Source of the DNA: Deltaproteobacteria bacterium
GTDB lineage: Bacteria > Desulfobacterota > Binatia > UBA9968
Assembly: GCA_009692615.1 (NCBI GenBank)
Contig: SHYW01000006.1
Span: 1 to 64,000, forward strand
Direction of reading: 5' to 3'
Length of the DNA stretch: 64,000 nt
This document shows positions 35,160 through 42,661 of this stretch, in pieces (position 1 is the first letter of the stretch; each line of letters starts with the position of its first letter). Both the position numbers and the translations under genes were made by a program. The notes beneath the pieces were generated by a model. It was not told the origin of the DNA and searched no databases. It saw nothing but the letters and a program-made list of their open reading frames with translations.

Positions 35160-35654
35160 TCACCGGCTCTGCATGTTGACAAATTGCAGCGGTATCGGAA
35201 TATCCGCGCCACGCAGCATTTGAATCACCGCCTGCAAATCGTCGATGCTTTTGCCGGTGACGCGCACTTGGCTGTCTTGCATCGCTGCTTGGACTTTGAA
35301 TTTCTTGTCCTTGATCATCTTGACGATGGCGCGGGCGTTGTCGGAGTCGACGCCGTCTTTGATGGCGATCTCGCGCTTGAGCATGCCGAGGGCGGCCGCT
35401 TCCGAACTTTTCGAGTCCAAGCAGCGCCGGTCGACCTTGCGCTTGACCAGATTCTCTATCAGCGTGTCCTGCACCGCGCGCATCTTCATGTCGTCTTCGG
35501 TGGTGACATGAATTTTCTGCTCTTTCTTGTCCAAGCGAATCTCCGTTTTGGAGTTACGAAAATCGTAGCGCGTGAGAATCGTCTTGGTGGTGATGTTAAC
35601 GGCGTTATCCACCTCCTGCATATCGATGCGGCTAACGATATCGAACGACGGCAT
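35160..35654 (-). CDS. YajQ family nucleotide-binding protein
   Basis: 164 residues, the full YajQ length, with the family opening MPSFDIVSRIDMQEVDNAVN, the central KREIAIKDGVDSDNARAIVK and the ending MLRGADIPIPLQFVN. YajQ proteins have two ferredoxin-like subdomains. Some bind cyclic di-GMP and act with transcription factors; others bind RNA or nucleotides. It is 15 bases downstream of the CBS-domain gene and probably shares its transcript. Confidence 0.95.
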   Translation of the reverse strand: MPSFDIVSRIDMQEVDNAVNITTKTILTRYDFRNSKTEIRLDKKEQKIHVTTEDDMKMRAVQDTLIENLVKRKVDRRCLDSKSSEAAALGMLKREIAIKDGVDSDNARAIVKMIKDKKFKVQAAMQDSQVRVTGKSIDDLQAVIQMLRGADIPIPLQFVNMQSR

Positions 35655-35669
35655 GGCGCAAATTTCCTT

Positions 35670-36170
35670 TCAATCTTTTTTCCGACCCGGAGTCGGCTTT
35701 TTCTTTGCCCGTGGCGGCGCGTCACGCTGACCTTTGACGGAGCCGCCGAGAACGAAATCGAGAATATCGCTGCGCGTGATAATTCCCTCAAGTTGTTCGT
35801 CCCGCACCACCGGCAGAGAACCGATGCGATGTTTGCGCAACAGGGCGACGGCCTGAAGCAGCGGCGTCTCGGGCCGGACGATGAATATGTCGCGGGTCAT
35901 GACTTCTTCCACCGTGACCTTTTCAGCGAACTCGTCGATCGCCTCGGTGCGGTCGATCATCATGCTGGTCGGATAAGCGTCGCGGATGTCGCGATCGGTG
36001 ACGATGCCGATCAAACGATCGTCGTCGAGCACCGGCAATTGGTTGATCCGATGCTTGGCCATCAATTGGCGCGCGATGGCGATGCTGTCGAATGTTTCGA
36101 CGGCGAGCACGCCGGTGCTCATCCAATCGGCCACGCAGATCGCTTTGCTCTGGTTTTTTTGCCGGGCCAT
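35670..36170 (-). CDS. CBS-domain pair protein
   Basis: 166 residues with two CBS domains: ADWMSTGVLAVETFDSIAIARQLMAKHRINQLPVLD followed by GIVTDRDIR, and VEEVMTRDIFIVRPETPLLQAVALLRKHRIGSLPVV followed by GIITRSDIL. The tail is basic (KKKPTPGRKKD). CBS pairs bind adenosine nucleotides and regulate partners; this is a stand-alone pair with no attached catalytic domain. Its ATG overlaps the TAA of the upstream TraB/GumN gene by one base (TAATG), showing coupling with that gene before it was frameshifted. Confidence 0.92.
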   Translation of the reverse strand: MARQKNQSKAICVADWMSTGVLAVETFDSIAIARQLMAKHRINQLPVLDDDRLIGIVTDRDIRDAYPTSMMIDRTEAIDEFAEKVTVEEVMTRDIFIVRPETPLLQAVALLRKHRIGSLPVVRDEQLEGIITRSDILDFVLGGSVKGQRDAPPRAKKKPTPGRKKD

Positions 36171-37059
36171 TACTTTTGCTCCATTTTATAGCCGCGTCCT
36201 TTGAGCAACTCAATGAGGCCGTTCTTGCCGACTAAATGGGCCGCGCCCACCACCACCAAAACATCTTCGTCGAGCTTTAAGAAATTTTCGATCTGCGGCA
36301 GCCAATTCCGATTGCGCTGGTCGAGCAGCTTCTCGCGCAGCGCCGGATAATCCGCCATGCTCTCCAAGAATAATTTTTCCGCGGCGACGACATCGCCTTT
36401 GCGCCACGCTCGCACCATGGTATCGACGGTCTTGTCGAACTGCTCCATTTCAGCGAAGGATTGGCGCAACATCATTTCTTGCAGATCCGCCGGTAAACCA
36501 TCCAGGAGTTCGATCTGAAATTCGCCGCTTTCCAAACCGCTCACCGGTTTGCCTGCCAATTTCGCACGCTCGGCCAAAAGGCGGTCCACACCCAAGTTCG
36601 GATCGTAGCCAAGCTTTTGCAACTGCCTAACAATCATGTCATGCCCGCGACCCAAGGTTTGAATGGGCTCAGCATTTTGATTTCGATGCCGAGATCGTTG
36701 GCCCAAACGGTCGCCATTTGCATGGTCTCTGAAGAAACTTTTTGCGACAAAGTCTTGCCATCGAGATTCATGCCCCGTTTGAGCACCAGCTGCTGCATCT
36801 TCTCCGGCCCTTCGTTGAGCAAATCGATCTCGAAGACCAGCCTCTTTGCCTTGGCGATTGTTTCGTCGATGATCGGCTTGAGCGCGCTGTCGGCTTTTCT
36901 AAGTAGATGGATCGAGCCGAGAATGTAGACGCGGTTATTGCCCTCGACCTGCCAAAGAAAGCTTTTTTCCTGGGCGCACAGCGAACCGGCGCACCAGCCG
37001 AATGCCAACAGCAAAAAGATTGCGGTCGACACACGCGGCGGAATGGGCGAGTTCTTCAT
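36170..37059 (-). pseudogene. TraB/GumN family protein, frameshifted
   Basis: The N-terminal part starts at the ATG at 37059 with a signal peptide (AIFLLLAFGWCAGSLCAQ), then SFLWQVEGNNRVYILGSIHLLRKADSAL, the family GS-x-H motif. It stops at 36634 after FKPWVAGMT. The C-terminal part continues immediately in another frame: IVRQLQKLGYDPNLGVDRLLAERAK to LDEDVLVVVGAAHLVGKNGLIELLKGRGYKM (G-x-x-H motif). The span is 890 bases, one short of a multiple of three, so a single-base loss near 36635-36650 joins the parts. The family is thought to be a metal-dependent protease-like fold. Real mutation or sequence error cannot be separated here. Confidence 0.82.
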
Positions 37060-37141
37060 GGGCAATCTCCGAACGACGGTCGACAACGGCGGCGGCAAAA
37101 AACCAAATGGATTGAGGAATTCTAAGGAAGCCGGCAGAGTT

Positions 37142-37474
37142 CTACCACTCAAGACGAACACAAACCTCTTCGCCGCGCTCTTCAATCGGCAACACCGTTA
37201 GCGGCGCGCCGCCCTTGGGCAACGTGCATTCGCCGGATTGCAGATCGAAGCAGTAGCTGTGGTTGTTGCAGCGGATCTGCGTGCCATGATTGAGATTGAC
37301 CAGCTGGCCGGCTTCTTTCAGGTCTGCGTCTTCATGGGGACATTGCCGGGAGAAGCAATAATATTTGCCCTCGACGAACGCCAAGACCACTTGGCGTCCG
37401 CCGAGGTCGACTGCTTTCATGGCACCGGCGGTCAATTCGCCGATGCGCGCGAGGGGAATATAACTGACGCCCAT
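37142..37474 (-). CDS. Rieske [2Fe-2S] ferredoxin-like protein
   Basis: 110 residues with a complete Rieske site: Cys45-x-His47 in SRQCPHEDADL and Cys69-x-x-His72 in RCNNHSYCFDLQSGEC. No signal peptide or membrane anchor, so it is a soluble ferredoxin like those serving oxygenases, or a regulatory redox protein. The start lies three bases downstream of the deacylase gene's stop, so the two are co-transcribed. No oxygenase alpha subunit is in the window. Confidence 0.92.
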   Translation of the reverse strand: MGVSYIPLARIGELTAGAMKAVDLGGRQVVLAFVEGKYYCFSRQCPHEDADLKEAGQLVNLNHGTQIRCNNHSYCFDLQSGECTLPKGGAPLTVLPIEERGEEVCVRLEW

Positions 37475-37477
37475 TAT

Positions 37478-39175
37478 TTACGCCGCCGCCTTATGTTGAC
37501 GATAGAGCGGCCCGCGCATCACCTGGCCAGGTAGATCGCCGGTCATGCGACCCTGATCGTTGATCACCGTGCCGTTGACGATGGTGTAGTGCATGCCGAT
37601 GGATTTCTGCACCATGCGTTTGGTGTTGGCGGGAAAATCATTCGCCCAGGTCGGCTCTTCGGCATGGACCGTCTTGGGGTCGAAGATCGTAATATCGGCG
37701 GCGTAGCCAGGACGCAGCAAGCCGCGGCCTTGCAGGCCGAAGATCGACGCCGGATGAAAAGTCAGCTTGTGAATCGCCTGCTCCAGCGACATCACTTGGC
37801 GCTCGCGCACCCACAATCCGAGAAGAATCGTGCCATAGCCGAAATCCGCGCCGAACAAAACATGGGCGCCGGCGTCGGAAGTGCCGATCAATACGTAAGG
37901 GCTGCGGAGAATCTCGCCCATGGCGTTCCAATCGCCGCCGTTGTTGGCGTTCCAAAAAATCGTTTCGAGATTTTCGTCAAGCGCGAGATCGAGAAAAGCG
38001 TCGATCGGCGCTTGATTGCGCATGGCCGCCATCTCGGCGATGGTCTTGCCTTGGAATTTTTGGTTTTCAGGTTTGAAAACCTTTTCGACTTTCGGGATGT
38101 CCCAGCGTTTGTGATAGTTGGTCAGGCGCAGGTTATCGATCTCGTACTGCAACTTGACCCGCGTGTCGGCATCGGCGAAGGCCTGCTTACGCACTTCCAC
38201 CGGCAGAAACATCAAATTTTTCCAGGTCGGGAACTCGTCGAAGATCTGGCAGTCTTTCAAAGTGAAGTGGCGCACCAGCGGCACCGTGTGGGTCAAGCCG
38301 TAGGCTTGATAGCCGGCCTTGAAGATCGGCTCGACGGCTGCCAACTGTTCGCGCCAGAGATTCGGTTCGGACCAACGATGTTGCAAGCTCTGCCAGAGAA
38401 TCGGCCGCTGCGTTCGCTTCGCCAGTTCATGATACCATTCGAAATGTTCGACCTTGTTGCGGCCGAGAATGGTTTCGATGACGCCGGCGTTGCGCTCGCC
38501 GAGCACGTCGCAGAGAGCAAAAAACTCGTCATCGTCGGCCAAACGGCTCGACACCGGTTTGCCGTCTTCGCGCATATGGCGATCGTTGCGGTTGGTCGAC
38601 ATGCCGAGGGCGCCGCCTTCCATGGCGTCGAGCACCAAGCCCTTCATCTTTTGCACTTCGCCGCCCGTCGCGGTTCTTTCGACGGCTTCTTCACCCATGG
38701 CATGATGGCGCACGGCAATGTGACCGACTAAGCCGCCGACGTTGATGCCGACTTTACCCTCGAAGTTGTCGAGATACTCGCCGTAGCTGTGCCAGTTCCA
38801 CTTCACGCCCTGTTCCAGAGCGATGCGCGGAATCGCTTCGACACGAACGAAACTCTTGACTATGGCATCTTCGATGCCCGACCTGACCGGTGCCAAGGAC
38901 AAACCGCAGTTACCCATCACCACCGAGGTCACGCCATGCTGCGGCTCGCAGGTGCCGTAGGGATCCCAAAGCATCTGCGCGTCGAGATGGGTATGATGAT
39001 CGATGAAGCCGGGCGAAACCGCTAAACCGCCGGCGTCGATCGTCTTCGCCGCGCCATCTTTCACTTTACCGATTTCGACGACTCTGCCGTCCTTGACGGC
39101 GACATCGGCGACGTAAGACGGTAGACCGGAACCGTCGACCACGCGTCCACCGCGAATCACTAGATCATTAGCCAT
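37478..39175 (-). CDS. N-acyl-D-amino-acid deacylase family amidohydrolase
   Basis: 565 residues. Opening LVIRGGRVVDGSGLPSYVADVAVKDGRV is the urease-like beta-sandwich, then GFIDHHTHLDAQMLWDP with the H-x-H metal pair, and VVMGNCGLSLAPV, typical of D-aminoacylases. Further features are the Asp in GTSDAGAHVLFGADFGYG and the end AADITIFDPKTVHAE. The expected reaction is hydrolysis of N-acyl-D-amino acids or related amides. It is the first gene of an operon with the Rieske protein and lies divergent to the trp leader. Confidence 0.9.
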   Translation of the reverse strand: MANDLVIRGGRVVDGSGLPSYVADVAVKDGRVVEIGKVKDGAAKTIDAGGLAVSPGFIDHHTHLDAQMLWDPYGTCEPQHGVTSVVMGNCGLSLAPVRSGIEDAIVKSFVRVEAIPRIALEQGVKWNWHSYGEYLDNFEGKVGINVGGLVGHIAVRHHAMGEEAVERTATGGEVQKMKGLVLDAMEGGALGMSTNRNDRHMREDGKPVSSRLADDDEFFALCDVLGERNAGVIETILGRNKVEHFEWYHELAKRTQRPILWQSLQHRWSEPNLWREQLAAVEPIFKAGYQAYGLTHTVPLVRHFTLKDCQIFDEFPTWKNLMFLPVEVRKQAFADADTRVKLQYEIDNLRLTNYHKRWDIPKVEKVFKPENQKFQGKTIAEMAAMRNQAPIDAFLDLALDENLETIFWNANNGGDWNAMGEILRSPYVLIGTSDAGAHVLFGADFGYGTILLGLWVRERQVMSLEQAIHKLTFHPASIFGLQGRGLLRPGYAADITIFDPKTVHAEEPTWANDFPANTKRMVQKSIGMHYTIVNGTVINDQGRMTGDLPGQVMRGPLYRQHKAAA

Positions 39176-39274
39176 GGGAAACCTCCAATCGATGCTGACG
39201 AGTTTTGTCTCAATTCAACGAACCGGACCCACGATACGACAACTGCCGCCAGACTGTCAAATCGCCCGAGTCGC

Positions 39275-39303
39275 TTGACGCCTCTCCGTGTATCCGGCAA
39301 TAT
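39275..39303 (+). promoter_or_regulatory. Candidate sigma-70 promoter for the trp operon
   Basis: TTGACG at 39275-39280 is followed after 17 bases by CAATAT at 39298-39303. The -35 is good and the -10 weak. The start site would fall next to the leader ATG at 39311, making the leader nearly leaderless, which weakens the call. Confidence 0.3.
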
Positions 39304-39310
39304 GACGGAC

Positions 39311-39391
39311 ATGAACGCTCCATTGGTTCATACCAACTTATTCTTGTGTTGGCGGCGCTGGCAATTCGAACAGTGTCGTCATCATGGCTAA
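39311..39391 (+). CDS. trpL: trp operon leader peptide
   Basis: A 26-codon reading frame, MNAPLVHTNLFLCWRRWQFE and six more residues, with two Trp codons close together (TGG at 39350-39352 and 39359-39361, as W-R-R-W). It ends with TAA at 39389-39391, 76 bases before trpE. An in-frame ATG at 39302 would add three residues; neither start has a strong ribosome site. Its position, its Trp codons and the alternative hairpins around it fit a ribosome-stalling attenuator. Under Trp shortage the ribosome stalls on the Trp codons and trpE is transcribed. Confidence 0.75.
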   Translation: MNAPLVHTNLFLCWRRWQFEQCRHHG

Positions 39392-39451
39392 TTCCCAGCG
39401 CTAATAAAATTAAAATTGGAAAGGGCCATAGGTGCAAAACTTATGGCCCTT
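39355..39451 (+). promoter_or_regulatory. trp attenuator: alternative RNA hairpins
   Basis: Three competing pairings can be drawn. 1:2, GCGCTGG at 39355-39361 (including the second Trp codon) with CCAGCGC at 39395-39401, seven perfect pairs. 2:3 (antiterminator), ATGGCT 39384-39389 with GGCCAT 39424-39429, extended by TTCC 39392-39395 with GGAA 39418-39421. 3:4 (terminator), 39421-39430 with 39442-39451. A ribosome held at the Trp codons covers strand 1, frees strand 2 to pair with 3, and prevents the terminator. Confidence 0.75.
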
Positions 39452-39455
39452 TTTG
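39421..39455 (+). terminator. Attenuator terminator of the trp leader
   Basis: A 10-base perfect stem (AAGGGCCATA 39421-39430 with TATGGCCCTT 39442-39451) and an 11-base loop, followed by TTTTG. It stands 16 bases upstream of the trpE start, too close to serve any other gene. Confidence 0.85.
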
Positions 39456-39467
39456 TTATTGCAAAAA

Positions 39468-40955
39468 ATGATTCAACCGAGCTTTCAAGAATTCCGCAAA
39501 TTGGCCAAGCAAGGCAACTTGATACCGGTCTACCAAGAACTATTGATGGACTTGGAAACCCCGCTATCGTTTTTCAAGCGCCTCGAACGGGACCGCTACT
39601 CATTCTTACTTGAAAGCGTCGAAGGCAGCGAACGCTGGGCGCGCTATTCGTTTCTCGGCACCCAACCGCGGCGCATTTTCAAAGCCCGCGGCGACCAGAT
39701 TGAGATCATCGAGAACGGCAAAGTAAAAAAACTCCAATCGCCGGCGCCGCTGCGCGTGCTCGAAGAACTCATGCAAGGCTACCGGCCGGTGGCGGTGGCC
39801 GGCGTGCCGCCGTTTTTCGGCGGGGCCCTGGGCTACGTCGCCTACGACGCCATTGAGCAGTTTCATGAAATCAAGAACGACAAAAAAGATCCGCTAGGCA
39901 TGCCGGAGATTTTTTTCTTGTTCGTCCAGACTCTGGTCGCCTTCGACAACTTGAAGCACACCATCAAGGTCATCGACAATGTTTTTGTCGAGCCGAAAAC
40001 CGATTTGCGCCGGGCCTACGACGCTTCAGTCAAACGCATCGGCAAAGTCATCTCTAGCCTGCAAAAGAAGCCGCGCGGCATCGAACCGCGCGATTTGAGC
40101 CAAGGCAAAGGGACGCGCAGGTTTCGCTCCAATCTTTCCCAGAACGATTTCAAGAAAGCGGTGGGCCGGGCCAAAGAATATATTAAAGCCGGCGACATCA
40201 TTCAGGCAGTGCTCTGCCAACGGCTCGAAACCGAGACCGACAGCGACCCCTTCGAGATTTATCGCGCCCTGCGTTACGTCAACCCGTCGCCTTACATGTT
40301 CTACTTCGAGCTGGAAGAGTTAAGAATCATCGGTTCGTCGCCGGAAACCATGGTGCGGCTGACGGATAATGTCATCGAGCTCCGTCCCATCGCCGGCACG
40401 CGCAAGCGCGGCGCCACGGCGGAGGAAGAACGGGAACTCGAAGCCGACTTGCTCGCCGATCCCAAGGAGCGCGCCGAACATATCATGCTGGTCGATCTCG
40501 GCCGCAACGATGTCGGCCGGGTCGCCGCCATCGGCAGCGTCGAGGTCAATGAACTGATGGCCATCGAGCGCTACTCCCATGTCATCCACATCGTCTCCAA
40601 CGTGCGCGGCAAATTGGCCGCCGGCAAATCCGCTTTCGACTTATTTGTCTCGGCCTTTCCCGCCGGCACGCTGTCCGGCGCGCCGAAAGTTCGCGCCATG
40701 CAGATCATCAGCGAGCTCGAACCGCAAAAGCGCGCACTTTACGGCGGCGCCATCGGCTATTTCGGTTATAACGGCAATCTCGACACCTGCATCGTCATTC
40801 GCACCATCGTCATGAAAGGCAAAAAGGTTTTTATCAACGCCGGCGCCGGCATCGTCGCCGATTCCGATCCCACGCTGGAGTATCAAGAGACCCTCAACAA
40901 GGCGCGCGCCATGCTCAGAGCCGTCGAGCTCGCCGAACAGTGGAGTAAGCGATGA
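39468..40955 (+). CDS. trpE: Anthranilate synthase component I
   Basis: 495 residues from the ATG at 39468, placed after the leader terminator; an in-frame Met at 39432 would lie inside that hairpin. It makes anthranilate from chorismate with ammonia supplied by TrpG. The feedback site is intact (RYSFLLESVEGSERWARYSFLG, with the LLES Ser), as are the chorismate-site motifs: GSSPETMVRL, RPIAGTRKRG, HIMLVDLGRNDVGRV and FPAGTLSGAPKVRAM. The stop overlaps the trpG start (ATGA), so the subunits are made by coupled translation. Expression is probably controlled by the attenuator just upstream. Confidence 0.96.
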   Translation: MIQPSFQEFRKLAKQGNLIPVYQELLMDLETPLSFFKRLERDRYSFLLESVEGSERWARYSFLGTQPRRIFKARGDQIEIIENGKVKKLQSPAPLRVLEELMQGYRPVAVAGVPPFFGGALGYVAYDAIEQFHEIKNDKKDPLGMPEIFFLFVQTLVAFDNLKHTIKVIDNVFVEPKTDLRRAYDASVKRIGKVISSLQKKPRGIEPRDLSQGKGTRRFRSNLSQNDFKKAVGRAKEYIKAGDIIQAVLCQRLETETDSDPFEIYRALRYVNPSPYMFYFELEELRIIGSSPETMVRLTDNVIELRPIAGTRKRGATAEEERELEADLLADPKERAEHIMLVDLGRNDVGRVAAIGSVEVNELMAIERYSHVIHIVSNVRGKLAAGKSAFDLFVSAFPAGTLSGAPKVRAMQIISELEPQKRALYGGAIGYFGYNGNLDTCIVIRTIVMKGKKVFINAGAGIVADSDPTLEYQETLNKARAMLRAVELAEQWSKR

Positions 40956-41518
40956 TCCTGCTCATCGATAATTACGACTCCTTCACCTACAACCTCTATC
41001 ACTATCTCGGCGAGCTGGGCGCCGAGGTTAGAGTTTATCTAAACGACAAAATCACCCTAGACGAAATCGCAGCGCTACGACCGGAAAAAATCGTCATCTC
41101 GCCCGGCCCCTGCACGCCCAAAGAAGCGGGCATCTCCTGCGCTACGATCGAGCGCTTCGGCGCACGCATTCCGATCCTCGGCGTCTGTTTGGGCCATCAA
41201 TCCATCGGCGCCGCTTACGGCGGCCGGATCGTGCGCGCGCCGTCGATCATGCACGGCAAGCTGTCGAATGTAACCCACGACTCCAAGACCATTTTCCGCG
41301 ACGTAAAAAACCCCTTCGCCGCCATGCGCTATCACTCATTGGTGATCGATCCGAAAACTCTGCCGGCGCAATTAACCGTCAGCGCGCGCAGCGCCGACGG
41401 AGTTATCATGGCGGTGCGGCACAAAAAATTTCCCGTCGAAGGCGTGCAGTTTCATCCTGAGTCGATTCTCGCCGAAGAAGGCAAGAAGCTCTTGAAAAAC
41501 TTTCTCGACAACTTTTAA
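40952..41518 (+). CDS. trpG: Anthranilate synthase component II (glutamine amidotransferase)
   Basis: 188 residues, normal length. Class-I glutaminase with Cys79 in GVCLGHQ, His168 and Glu170 in VQFHPES, and the oxyanion region ISPGPCTPKEAG at 49-60. It releases ammonia from glutamine for TrpE; the same protein may also serve aminodeoxychorismate synthase, as in many bacteria with one such gene. It overlaps trpE by four bases. The rest of the trp pathway (trpD, trpC and so on) does not follow; a tRNA-editing domain gene comes next. Confidence 0.95.
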   Translation: MILLIDNYDSFTYNLYHYLGELGAEVRVYLNDKITLDEIAALRPEKIVISPGPCTPKEAGISCATIERFGARIPILGVCLGHQSIGAAYGGRIVRAPSIMHGKLSNVTHDSKTIFRDVKNPFAAMRYHSLVIDPKTLPAQLTVSARSADGVIMAVRHKKFPVEGVQFHPESILAEEGKKLLKNFLDNF

Positions 41519-41521
41519 CCG

Positions 41522-41941
41522 ATGAAACTGTTGTGCTTCCAAGCCAAGCGCTTTCGCTGGAAAACCCACTCAAAGACGCTGCCTGAAGTCGCGGATCAAG
41601 AAGTCGACCAGGAAGTCGCCGAAGCCGTCATAGTATTCATCCACGCCGAAGCCGCCGACAACGATAGCGAAAGAAGCGCTTCGGTGCTGCGCCAGAGCTT
41701 GAAGCACATCAAATGGCTCGCCAACAAACGCGACCTTAAAAACATCGTGCTTCATTCGTTCACGCATCTTGGCGGCGCCAGCGCCGAACCCACATACGCG
41801 GAGACTTTCATCACGACATTAGATCAACGGCTGCAAGAAACCGGCTACCAAGTTTGGCGCACGCCCTTCGGTTATTTTTGCGAATGGGATTTAAGCGTTT
41901 ACGGCGAAAGCCTCGCCAAGGTGTGGAAAGAAATCCACTGA
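41522..41941 (+). CDS. Stand-alone archaeal-type threonyl-tRNA synthetase editing domain
   Basis: 139 residues resembling the N-terminal editing domain of archaeal ThrRS (DTD-like fold): MKLLCFQAKRFRWK at the start, VVIFIHAEAAD-like strand (AVIVFIHAEAAD), IVLHSFTHLGGASAEP and the conserved TPFGYFCEWDLSVYGESLAK. In archaea the domain clears Ser from tRNA-Thr; free-standing versions also occur. It starts three bases after the trpG stop, so it is probably co-transcribed with trpEG and may respond to the same attenuator. The role of this pairing is unknown. Confidence 0.82.
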   Translation: MKLLCFQAKRFRWKTHSKTLPEVADQEVDQEVAEAVIVFIHAEAADNDSERSASVLRQSLKHIKWLANKRDLKNIVLHSFTHLGGASAEPTYAETFITTLDQRLQETGYQVWRTPFGYFCEWDLSVYGESLAKVWKEIH

Positions 41942-42017
41942 AGTCCGCGGGCTCCTCTCGGTAGCGTTAAGGACTCGCCGAGCGACGGCGAAATCCCCGC
42001 CTACCTCCGGCAAAGCG

Positions 42018-42026
42018 TGTTATACT
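42018..42026 (+). promoter_or_regulatory. Extended -10 promoter candidate
   Basis: TGTTATACT (TG-n-TATACT) lies 32 bases upstream of the SH3b lipoprotein ATG at 42059. No matching -35 is seen, as allowed for extended -10 promoters. Confidence 0.45.
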
Positions 42027-42058
42027 CGCGTTGAGTAAAGATAGTTCGGAGGCGATCG

Positions 42059-42642
42059 ATGTGCCGCGAGCGAAAATCAATTTTCATAAAGCTGATCCTA
42101 TGCGCGATCTTTTTGAGCATAGTTGCCTGCAAGGCCAAGCCTAAAGTTGGCGACATGCGCGGGCTGCCGGATCTCAACGAACAGGCGCGCAACTTCGTCA
42201 CCACTGAAAACACCAAAGTGCGCGCCGGACCGGGACCGCAATTCCGAGTTTTAGCGGATATTCCCAGCGACGCCAAAGTCATCGTCGTCGGCCGCGACGG
42301 CGACTGGCTGTTGATCGTCTCCAAGAAAGGCAACGCGCCTGGCTTCATCGCCATGTCTGGCGTGCGCGCCTGGCAAGGCGACGCGCGCGAAGCTGCCGGC
42401 ATCGTTAGCAGCGAGCGGCATACGGGCGAAGGCAAGTATTTGACCATTTCCGCCACGCCGTTTCCGCCACGCCGTTACGCAGCAGACCGGGATTGCAGTA
42501 TCCGGTGGTCGCCGACCTGACCAAGGGCACCAGCGTCGAAGTTGTCGAAAACGATCACGGCTGGTTACGAATCGAATCGAAAAAAGGCAACAAGCCCGGC
42601 TACATCGACGCCAGCTTCGCCCGCCCGGCGGAAGTTCAGTAA
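42059..42642 (+). pseudogene. SH3b-domain lipoprotein disrupted by a 14-bp tandem duplication
   Basis: Starts at ATG 42059 with GGAGG upstream. A lipoprotein signal with lipobox SIVAC, then a first SH3b domain (FVTTENTKVRAGPGPQFRVLADIP, GDWLLIVSKKGNAPGFI). After KYLTISATP the frame is lost; the second SH3b domain (RPGLQYPVVADLTKGTSVEVVENDHGWLRIESKKG, ending RPAEVQ) continues in another frame to TAA at 42642. The cause is visible: TCCGCCACGCCGTT is present twice in a row (42449-42476). The gene is 584 bases; removing one 14-base copy leaves 570, exactly 190 codons. SH3b lipoproteins bind cell-wall peptides. As it stands, a protein with one SH3b domain and a wrong tail would be made. Confidence 0.9.
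42449..42476. repeat. Exact 14-bp tandem duplication
   Basis: TCCGCCACGCCGTT at 42449-42462 is repeated without gap at 42463-42476. It shifts the reading frame of the SH3b lipoprotein gene, and deletion of either copy restores it. Confidence 0.95.
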
Positions 42643-42661
42643 CCGCCCGACAACAGCGCCA

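Noticed and set aside
4667-35180. tRNA or rRNA genes in the gaps
   Set aside because: No T-loop-like sequence in a cloverleaf context and no rRNA motifs were found by eye; the gaps hold palindromic repeats.
39432-39467. trpE start at the in-frame Met at 39432
   Set aside because: It lies inside the terminator hairpin of the attenuator; the ATG at 39468 fits the TrpE N terminus and the leader layout.
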